From NCBI GenBank assembly GCA_963422275.1, contig OY729418.1:4588001-4652000 (forward strand): DNA of 64,000 bases. The letters are read 5' to 3'. Made by a program: the position numbers and the translations under genes. The notes beneath the pieces were generated by a model. It was not told the origin of the DNA. It saw only the letters and a program-made list of their open reading frames with translations, and ran no database searches. Below are positions 26,423 to 33,976 of this stretch, one piece after another (within the stretch, counting starts at the first letter, position 1; each line of letters opens with the position of its first letter). Source of the stretch: G963422275 sp963422275. Lineage in GTDB: Bacteria > Pseudomonadota > Alphaproteobacteria > Rhodobacterales > Rhodobacteraceae.

Positions 26423-27001
26423 TTAACTCGACACCCATGTCGTTATTGCATCAATGTCTGGACGAGGTCGTTCCGGGGGAACCAACGTCTCTGTTCCGAT
26501 ATGAACGAATCCTGCCACTATCTCGTGTTTCTGCAACCCCAAAGACGTCTCGCGGAAGTCTGGGTCGTGTGCCCCAAATCCGGTTACCCAGTTGGCCCCC
26601 CACCCTGCCGCCAGCGCAGCGTTCAGCAATGAAAGACAGACAGCTCCTGCTGAAAGCGTCTGCTCAATTTGCGGAATCTTTGCATCTAAGTTTGGAGAGG
26701 AAACCACAGCGACAATCAGCCCTGCATTGGAAAACACCTCTACTGCGCGATCAAGCAACGACGGCCTCTTTCCCAGTACTTCTCCGCGTTCGCGAAGATG
26801 TACCGCTAGTCTTGGCAGCGCGGGCTTTTCCAAAACGATGAATCTCCATGGCACAAGCGCCCCATGATCCGGTGAACGCGCGGCAGCAGAGAGAATCGTG
26901 GCAAGCTGATCGCGAGTCGGAACCGGGTCTGAAAGCGTGACCATCGGACGCGAACGCCGTGAAAGCAGAAATTTCAGAACTTCCGGGTGTTGTCGGGGCA
27001 T
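26423..27001 (-). CDS. nitroreductase family protein (YdjA-like)
   Basis: A 192-residue FMN-dependent oxidoreductase. Family features are LLSRRSRPMVTLSDPVP, the FMN-contact block AARSPDHGALVPWRFIVLE, SAGAVCLSLLNAALAAGWGA with NWVTG, and HIGTETLVPPERPRPD. The short single-domain form is closest to YdjA. The physiological substrate is not predictable. It is preceded by a 230-bp non-coding stretch and transcribed in the same direction as the permease 43 bases downstream. Confidence 0.88.
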   Translation of the reverse strand: MPRQHPEVLKFLLSRRSRPMVTLSDPVPTRDQLATILSAAARSPDHGALVPWRFIVLEKPALPRLAVHLRERGEVLGKRPSLLDRAVEVFSNAGLIVAVVSSPNLDAKIPQIEQTLSAGAVCLSLLNAALAAGWGANWVTGFGAHDPDFRETSLGLQKHEIVAGFVHIGTETLVPPERPRPDIDAITTWVSS

Positions 27002-27235
27002 CGTGAATATCTTCTCTCTTCAATTTAGTCAGGGGGGGGAAAGGTTGTTTCTGTGGGAATCACCATTCTCCGAGCGAGACCCAGCGACTAAGAGATAGTG
27101 CCCAGACGCGGCAAGTTCAAAGACTGCGTCACCCTATTCAACGCCAAAGGCAATGCACCATGGTCGCAGCACAGAAACAGGCAATCAATCCAGGGCAGGT
27201 TACAGCGAAGATGGACCACCCCACTTTGCTTTAAG

Positions 27236-28165
27236 CTAAAACGCTACGCGGTCTCCTCCCTTCAGTCCGAGTCGCTCTCGGGCTTGTTCTGGTGTCGCAA
27301 TGGTCAAACCTAGATTTTCGATTATCGTCCGAATCTTCTGCACCTGTTCGGCATTGGACGTCGCCTTTTTTCCAGGCCCAATATACAGGCTGTCTTCCAG
27401 TCCTACGCGCAGATTCCCGCCGAGCATTGCGGCCTGCGTCGCAAACGGCATCTGGTGCCGTCCCGCAGCGAGCACCGACCACTCGTAGTTCAAGCCGAAG
27501 AGCCTGTCCGCGACCATGTGCATGTGTGTGAGGTTCTCCAATTCAGCCCCTACCCCGCCCAGAATTCCGAAGACCATTTGCACGAAGAATGGCGGTTCGA
27601 CCCATCCTTGATCAACCACATGGGCAAGGTTGTACAAGTGTCCCAAGTCATAGCACTCAAATTCGAAGCGAGTTCCGTGTACTTGTCCAAGCTCTTTCAG
27701 AATGTATTCGATGTCGGCAAACGTGTTCCGAAAAATGAAGTCCCGAGTCATATCGAGATATTTCGGTTCCCAATCGTGCTTCCACTCACTGTATTTGCTA
27801 AGCAACGGAAACAGACCGAAATTCATTGAGCCGACGTTGAGCGACGCCATTTCCGGACTCGCCCGCATGGCAGCGCGGAGTCTGTCCTTGCGAGTCATTC
27901 CGAGCCCTCCACCGGTCGAGATGTTCAGCACGGCCGCACAACCCTGCTTGATTGAGGGCAGGAACTGCATAAAGGTATCGGGGCTCGGGTCTGGCTTGCC
28001 AGTGCGCGGGTCTCGGGCATGCAAATGGATTATGGACGCTCCGGCTTCAGCCGCATCCACTGAAGCGGTTGAAATTTCCGACGGGGTGACAGGCAAATGC
28101 GGCGACATTGTCGGCGTGTGAATTCCGCCGGTGACTGCGCAGGTAATAATCACGGGCTTCGTCAT
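27236..28165 (-). CDS. BKACE family beta-keto acid cleavage enzyme (3-keto-5-aminohexanoate cleavage protein-like)
   Basis: A 309-residue TIM-barrel protein of the DUF849/BKACE family, which uses acetyl-CoA and zinc to split beta-keto acids into acetoacetate and a CoA ester. It begins MTKPVIITCAVTGGIHTPTM. It has the metal-binding HLHARDPRTGKP, LNISTGGGLGM, the DLGHLYNLAH region and GGNLRVGLEDSLYI. ATG 28165 follows GGGAGAAG at good spacing; an ATG seven codons upstream is less likely. The exact keto acid is unknown; carnitine- or lysine-derived substrates are common in the family. Confidence 0.9.
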   Translation of the reverse strand: MTKPVIITCAVTGGIHTPTMSPHLPVTPSEISTASVDAAEAGASIIHLHARDPRTGKPDPSPDTFMQFLPSIKQGCAAVLNISTGGGLGMTRKDRLRAAMRASPEMASLNVGSMNFGLFPLLSKYSEWKHDWEPKYLDMTRDFIFRNTFADIEYILKELGQVHGTRFEFECYDLGHLYNLAHVVDQGWVEPPFFVQMVFGILGGVGAELENLTHMHMVADRLFGLNYEWSVLAAGRHQMPFATQAAMLGGNLRVGLEDSLYIGPGKKATSNAEQVQKIRTIIENLGLTIATPEQARERLGLKGGDRVAF

Positions 28166-28373
28166 TTGCTTCTCCCGATGCTTCAACCCTTGTTAAATCC
28201 TTTCAATTTTCGCTTCAAGTGCACACATCGCAGGTGCCGGGCTTTTCCGGCGAAGCCATGCATTCTTGCTCACTTGTTCTCAAGTTGCGCAAAGGCTATA
28301 ATTTGCTTTGGACATCAGCATGATCGCTTTTCATTTCTCCCACTCGGCGGTTGCGGTCAGGCCCATTGCCTAG

Positions 28374-29596
28374 GGAACCTCTGATTTGGAGGTTTTTTTT
28401 GGGGTTTGCTGCGGAATTTGCCCTTCCCGGCTGCACCGGTCGGTTTTCGGCGGTCCGGAAGCCGCAAATGCGCGTTTTCGGGGCGAAACCGCCGCCACTT
28501 CAGCCCCCGCAGGGCCGGTCCGGCAAATTCCGGACACACTTCTCCCCTGTCATTGCAAGTGCGGCTGGGCAATCATCAGGTTCGAGAAGCCCGGAAGCAG
28601 CGCAAGCCGCTGCACGTTCTTGTCCAAACCCCGATAGCGAACCATGTCGAAGCCGAACACCCGCTTGACGATCCGGAACGGATGCTCCACCCGCGCCCGC
28701 ACCCGGGCCTTCGCCGTCTCCGCCCTGGCCGCGGCGCTGCCCGGCGCCAGCGTCCGGCGCTGGCCCGGGGGCATGGCAATCTGCCACGACACATCGCGAT
28801 GCGCGTGCTCCGCGCGCTTGCCAATCCCGCGGTATCCGGAGTCGCCCCGGACTTGCTCCTCCTCGCCGTGCAGAAGCTTGCCCGAAGGCGTCAGGTCGCG
28901 ACGTTGGCGGCCGTTCCCTCCAGATGGTGCACCAGACCCCGGGTGTCGGTGCCGATGTGCAGCTTCATCCCGAAATGCCACCGGTTCCCCTTCTTCGTCT
29001 GGTGCATCTCCGGATCGCGGGCGTTGCTCTCGTTCCTGGTCGACGACGGCGCCGAGATGATGGTGGCGTCAACGATGGTGCCCTTCTTCAGCAAAACCCC
29101 CCGCTCGGCCAGGCGAGCCCTGATATCCCGAACAGCTGGTGCGCCAGTCCATGGCGCTCCAGCCGGTGGCGGAAGTCGGGATCGTCGTCTCGTCCGGAAC
29201 CTTCTCAAGCACCGCCCCGGCAAAGCGCCGGATGCTCTCCGCCTCGCAAGCCGGTCCTCCATCAGCGGGTCGCTCAGGTTGCAGAACGGCTGAACGCAGT
29301 GCACGCGCAGCATCACCGACAGCGGATGCGGCTGTCGCCCCTTGCGGCCGCCCTTCGGATGCACCGGCGCAATGCGGGCCTCCAGGCGCTCCCAGGGGAT
29401 CAGGCCGTCCATCCGCTCCAGAAAGATCTCGCGGCGCGTCTTGCGCTTCTTGCGATCGCATTGGAGGCTGGCAAAGGTCAGTTGCTGAAGGCGCTGCATG
29501 TCAGGATCCCCCCCCCAAAAAAAGGCGTGGCGCAAAATAGCGGGCGCTCCGGATGCGCAATGACACGCTCAAAATCAGGCTGTATTCAGAGGTTCC
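28374..29596 (-). mobile_element. ISa copy 1 (IS5-family, 1223 bp)
   Basis: The element is bounded by inverted ends beginning GGAACCTCTGA (right end TCAGAGGTTCC) and flanked on both sides by CTAG (28370-28373 and 29597-29600), a four-base target duplication. It carries one minus-strand transposase region, broken by frameshifts. The right-hand CTAG is immediately followed by ISb, so the two elements stand in tandem. It is one of five ISa copies in the window and one of the two near full length. Confidence 0.9.
28550..29499 (-). pseudogene. IS5-family transposase of ISa copy 1, frameshifted
   Basis: Starting at ATG 29499 the frame gives MQRLQQLTFASLQCDRKKRK, then REIFLERMDGLIPWERLEA and MLRVHCVQPFCNLSDPLMED, the N-terminal region of IS5-group transposases. 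It leaves frame after MEDRLA, returns at RDIRARLAERGVLLKKG and VDATIISAPSS, with FGMKLHIGTD, and breaks again at GTAANVAT. The last segment (GDSGYRGIGKRAEHAHRDV ... SNLMIAQPHLQ) is in a third frame. Most breaks are at the same places in other ISa copies. Confidence 0.8.
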
Positions 29597-29600
29597 CTAG

Positions 29601-30439
29601 ATAGTGTCGTCATGAAATGCCGGCCTGGAGCGCCAGACACCGGACCTGCACCGCGGCAAGAAACGATGCGGCATTCCTGGCGCATCGCGTGGCAATTCCA
29701 CGCCAGCGCTTGAGCCACGGAAAGGCGTTCTCCACCAAATGCCGGTGCCGGCAGAGATCGGCATCATGCGCTCCGGGGCGCTTGCGGCTGCGCTTCGGCG
29801 GAACCGCTGGAATGACTTCATGCTCCTCGCAACAAGACAGGATGGCATTCGTGTCGCAGGCCTTGTCCGCCAGCAAATGCTCGGCATCCATCCCTTCAAT
29901 CAGCTCGACCGCTTGACGGCAATCCGCTGCCGTCCCCTCGGTCGCCAGCACCTGCACTGGCATCCCCTGCGCGTCCACAGCCAGATGCAGCTTCGCGTTC
30001 AGCCCCCTTTTGCGCGACCCATCGCCTGATTGCCACCGACCGCACCGCTCGCAGGGGGATGCATCTTGAGATGACTGGCGTCAATCATCAGCCACTCATC
30101 GTCCGGCTCATCCACCAGATGCTCCGGCAACGCCCTCCGGAGACCCTTGTCCCGCCAGCGACGGAACCGACGATGGGTGTTTTTCCAGTCTCCACAGTCT
30201 GGCGGCAAATCACGCCAGGGAGCGTCGGTGCGCAGAACCCGGAAGATCGCATTGATGAACCGTCGGTTGTCCTGCGCCACCCCAACTTCCCGCTCGGCCA
30301 GGCAGATGAGGCTCCAGCAACGGCCAGACCCTGTCCGAAATGTCATGACGCCGATGAGCCATTCCCATGATTCGCCTCCAAAAAACATCGAGTGAGTTCG
30401 ACAGACAATGCAGATAAACATCACTCATGACGACACTAT
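29601..30439 (-). mobile_element. ISb copy 1 (IS5-family, IS427-like, 839 bp)
   Basis: The ends are a perfect 15-bp inverted repeat, ATAGTGTCGTCATGA. CTAG flanks both sides (29597-29600 and 30440-30443); the left CTAG is shared with ISa copy 1. The transposase is in two overlapping frames, as in the IS427 group. A second copy lies at 60962-61799. Confidence 0.9.
29610..30368 (-). pseudogene. IS427-type two-frame transposase of ISb copy 1
   Basis: The first part starts near 30368 (GMAHRRHDISDRVWPLLEPH) and shifts frame after GRAGSWGG to VAQDNRRFINAIFRVLRTDA, CGDWKNTHRRFRRW and EWLMIDASHLKMHPPA. It ends at QAMGRAKGG-stop. The second part resumes in the -1 frame as LNAKLHLAVDAQGMPVQVLA, LLADKACDTNAIL and HLVENAFPWLKRWRGIATRC. 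An AAAAGGGGGC run (minus strand, about 30002-30011) sits exactly at the second junction, the kind of slippery site used for programmed -1 frameshifting. The earlier frameshift is shared with copy 2 and probably inactivates both. Confidence 0.8.
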
Positions 30440-30549
30440 CTAGCACGCCGTAGAGATGGACTTCAGAGATGGCCGAGCAGTTTGGCATAAGGTGCCTTTG
30501 ATCGATGGCAGGCTCTTATATCGGATGCTTTGCCCTTTAAATTGATGGC

Positions 30550-31097
30550 TCAATTCGTGATTCGCAGGCATGTTCTGGCGCTGGCGGCTGCGAGGCAGGC
30601 TCTTGGCGATGGATGCCTGCCGAGCGCGACGAGATGGAACCGCCTCGGACAGCTGTCGAGAAACTTGGTGGCGATGCCGCGGAAGCGTCGCAGGAAGCCC
30701 TTGATCTGGCTGTGGCGACTGTTGACCGTCTGGATGTGCACGGCCCCGCGCCCCCGCTCGCCGGCGAGCGGGGGACGCTCTCGGCAAGCGACGCGGCGAA
30801 GGACAGCCACCGCTCCTTGCGGTGAAGCCCGGACAGAGCCGTGCCGATGAGGGCGCCGAAAGTCCGGCCGCAGGACTTGCAGCGATAGCGGCACAGACCG
30901 CGCGACTTGCCCCGGGACACCGCGCCGCCGCTGCCGCAGTGCGGACAGCGGCGCTCCTCGCCGACCCCCAGTTCGATCGCCGCCAGCGAAGCCTCGCCCT
31001 CCGGTGGGTCCGACAGAACCGCAGCAACCTTGCGGCACTGCGCCGCCGTCAGTTCATCGATTCACGAAAACCAGTCCCGAAACCGTGCCCGATCCAT
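30550..31097 (-). pseudogene. IS1595-family transposase remnant
   Basis: From ATG 31097 the frame reads MDRARFRDWFS-stop-IDELTAAQ, so a TGA replaces a sense codon at residue 12. It continues with CPHCGSGGAVSRGKSRGLCR, YRCKSCGRTFGALIGTALSG and LHRKERWLSFAASLAES, the zinc-ribbon and helix region of IS1595/IS1016 transposases. It then jumps to another frame with HIQTVNSRHSQIKGFLRRFR and GIATKFLDS near the C-terminus. The catalytic middle is deleted. No inverted repeats could be placed. Confidence 0.8.
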
Positions 31098-31259
31098 TGT
31101 TCCGCTCCCCATGGTCAATGCAAGTCAGAAACCAGTATAGCACACACGCCTGCGAAATACGAACAGAGCCAAATTGATTGTCTGAATGGCCCATTTATCA
31201 GAAAGCCTGCATCGAAAAATTGCGTCCCAGTGCACTAGCAATCGGTGGATGAATCGTAA

Positions 31260-31969
31260 GAAACCTCTGAGTATAGCCCGATTATGGGCGTGGTATTGTG
31301 CATCTGGGACGTGCATGGCATGTTACTCTGCATCTTCTTTTTGTGGGATCATATCATGAAGCACCTTCAGTCACCGAGCCTTGAAAATGACAGCAGAAAG
31401 CGCAAGGCGCGCCGCGAGATTTTCCGGAGTGGATGGATAGCCCGATCCCCTAGGCATGTTTAGAAGCCCGCATTGCGCCGACCTGTCCCAGGGGCGGCGG
31501 CAAGGGACAGCAACCGCATCCACTGCCGGCAATGCTGTTCGTACACTGCGTTCAGCCGTTCTGCAATCCGAGCGATCCGGCGATGGAGGACTTGCTCCAT
31601 AAGGTCGGGAGCATTCGGCACCTTGCCAGAACGAGGCTGGAGAGAGCGAGGGTGGAGCATCCGTTCCGGGTCATAAGGCGGCCGCTCGGCTACAGGGTGC
31701 GCTACCGGGGGCTGGAGAGAGACATGCATCGGCTCGTGCCGCTCCCAAGTTTCTTGAACCTGATGACTGCCTAGTCGCACTTGCCGTGATAAGGGACCGG
31801 TCCGTCCGGAATCTGCCGGACCGGCCCTGCAGGGGCTGAACTAGAGGCAATTCCGCCCCGGGAACGCGCATCCGGGGTTTCCGGACCGCGGGAAACCGAC
31901 CAGCGCAGCTAAGAAGAGCGACTCCCGCAGCCAAAACCCCAAAAAAAATCCCCAAAAATCAGAGGCTCT
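31260..31969 (+). mobile_element. ISa copy 2, deleted and decayed (710 bp), at the zorA start
   Basis: The left end is GAAACCTCTGAGTATAGCC and the right end TCAGAGGCTCT, degenerate versions of the ISa ends. Both are flanked by GTAA (31256-31259 and 31970-31973), so the target duplication is intact. Only scraps of transposase remain (VEHPFRVIRR near 31655, RLVPLPSFLNLMTA at the end). The final A of the right GTAA is the A of the zorA ATG. Its AGAGG now lies eight bases before that ATG. Confidence 0.85.
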
Positions 31970-31972
31970 GTA

Positions 31973-33970
31973 ATGAATTCATTCAATCCCGACATGTGGT
32001 TTGCCAACGAAAATGGCAAGTGGATGATCGAACGGATCCTCGATCTCGCCGCTTGGCTAACCGGGGAGGCTACGCCTGGGTGGATATCGATGGTACTGCT
32101 CGCGGCTCTGGCTATGCTCTCGATTTGGCATGTTATCGTTGCTTGGAGATTCCGGCACGCCATCAGTGCATGCCGTTCAATCCTTGGTGGCACAGGCGGA
32201 CATATTACAGGTGAACGTCTGCTAGACATCGACAGCCGCTTTAAGAAACTCAAACAAAGCAAGGAACCATGGCGTCAGCACCTAGCGAATGCTTGGACGG
32301 AATTCAGAGAGACAACTATCTTACCGGAACGTGGAACTGATAAACTGCACAACACGGTGCACCCAACTGTGTTTTTCGCCCGCGAGCAACTTGGCTTGGA
32401 ACGAGGAATATGGCGGCAAGTCCCGGCACTGTTTGTTTCCGTAGGCCTGTTTCTAACCTTTCTCGGACTCGTTGCCGCCCTTGATCAAACCAGTCAGATT
32501 CTGGATAGCGCAACAGCGGACGGCGACGTCACTATGACCGACGGACTGAAAACGCTGCTTCGAATCGCCGGAGCCAAATTCATTATGTCATTGACAGGGC
32601 TGTTGTGCTCGATCGTTTTCACCTTGGTGTTGCGGTGCGTCGCGAGGTGGACCGATAAAGCGTTGCATCTCCTTAGCACCGACATAGAGAACGGCTGTGC
32701 TTTCTTGACCGAACAGAAACTGCTTGGCGATTTGCTGCATCACGCCAAGGAACAGACCGACCATCTGAAATCCTTCTGCACCGAACTGGTGGCGCAGATC
32801 GCGAAACCGCTCCGGGAGGACCTGCCAGAAACGATCCGCGCGTCAATCGTGCAGGCCATGGCGCCAGCGATGGCTAATCTTTCGCGAAGCACCGGCGAAG
32901 GCATCGAATCTATGGCTGATAACGTGAGCGCACAGCTCACGAACGGGATCCAAAATTCGGTTCAGGCGATGAACAGAGCCATCGGCGATGTATCGCGTAG
33001 CCTTGAAAGCGTCACAGAGCGGCTCGATCAGTCGGGGAGCACGATGGGTGCGCACATCGACGATGCAGTAAAGGCTCTCGCGTGCCAGATAGGCAATTTG
33101 GAGACCGCGATGGCGGGGTCATCAAGGGAAGTTGCGCAAACATTTAACGAAGCGTCAGAAATGATGCTTCAAGAAATGAATGAAGCACTCCAACAGATCC
33201 GGGACACATCCACTGATGGTGCTCGCCAAATCGGAGATGCGAGCCGTGCAATGGCCAACGCAGCCAAGGTGCTACAGGACACCGTTCAGGTAAGCGTAGT
33301 GAAGTCGGCCGAGGCCGGTGGGCGTGAAATTGAGCGGGCCGGTCAAGAGATGGCGTCCGGCATCGCTGCAGCCACTGCCACAATGCGTGCCGACCTGCTC
33401 AATCCCATGAACGAACTCGTTGAGAGGGTTCAGAACTTTGCTTCCAGCGTTGAAAAGGCTTCAGACCGGGTCGGGCAGTACACGGATTCCGTTGGGAATA
33501 GCACCATCGCTGTAATGTCAGCCAATGAAGGACTCGAACGCTCGTCACAGATACTCGCCGCCGCCGCCGCTCCCGTTCGCGACGCGGTGACCGGGATCGA
33601 GGCTGCGAGCCAAACCATGGGCAGCCGAGTAGAAGAGGCGTCCGAAGCTATGCGCCGGACGACTGAACACACAGAATCCGTCATGCGCAGCACACGGGAA
33701 GCGATCGAGGCATCACGGACCACGATGCGGGAAGCGCTTGGCTCTCTCGAAAATGCCGTGGGAGAATTCAGGAACATCTTTGATCGCTATGACCAAATTG
33801 ATCGTAACCTTGGCAACGCGTTCCAGAAGATCGAGACCGCCGTCCGATCCAGCATCGATGAGATCGGAGCATTCGAGCGAAATTTGAACACAGAATTTGG
33901 AAAGGCGCTCAACCGGCTGCAGGCGGTTATTGCTCAGGCCGAACCGTTCACGCCTCGGCTTGACGAGTAA
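31973..33970 (+). CDS. zorA: Zorya anti-phage system ZorA, MotA-like stator subunit
   Basis: A 665-residue inner-membrane protein. Membrane helices are predicted at about 37-59, 151-170 and 202-222 (VSVGLFLTFLGLVAAL and FIMSLTGLLCSIVFTLVLRC are the MotA/TolQ/ExbB-type core). About 440 residues of cytoplasmic, Ala/Ser/Glu-rich helical tail follow, reading like a chemoreceptor coiled coil. In characterised Zorya systems ZorA5-ZorB2 forms a proton-driven motor whose long ZorA tail passes the infection signal to the effectors; that role is transferred by family. It heads the zorABCD operon, six bases before zorB. An ISa copy directly abuts the start codon. Confidence 0.85.
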   Translation: MNSFNPDMWFANENGKWMIERILDLAAWLTGEATPGWISMVLLAALAMLSIWHVIVAWRFRHAISACRSILGGTGGHITGERLLDIDSRFKKLKQSKEPWRQHLANAWTEFRETTILPERGTDKLHNTVHPTVFFAREQLGLERGIWRQVPALFVSVGLFLTFLGLVAALDQTSQILDSATADGDVTMTDGLKTLLRIAGAKFIMSLTGLLCSIVFTLVLRCVARWTDKALHLLSTDIENGCAFLTEQKLLGDLLHHAKEQTDHLKSFCTELVAQIAKPLREDLPETIRASIVQAMAPAMANLSRSTGEGIESMADNVSAQLTNGIQNSVQAMNRAIGDVSRSLESVTERLDQSGSTMGAHIDDAVKALACQIGNLETAMAGSSREVAQTFNEASEMMLQEMNEALQQIRDTSTDGARQIGDASRAMANAAKVLQDTVQVSVVKSAEAGGREIERAGQEMASGIAAATATMRADLLNPMNELVERVQNFASSVEKASDRVGQYTDSVGNSTIAVMSANEGLERSSQILAAAAAPVRDAVTGIEAASQTMGSRVEEASEAMRRTTEHTESVMRSTREAIEASRTTMREALGSLENAVGEFRNIFDRYDQIDRNLGNAFQKIETAVRSSIDEIGAFERNLNTEFGKALNRLQAVIAQAEPFTPRLDE

Positions 33971-33976
33971 CCTCCA

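Noticed and set aside
30440..31255. Terminal inverted repeats for the IS1595-type remnant
   Set aside because: No convincing pair of ends could be matched by eye, so only the transposase remnant is reported.
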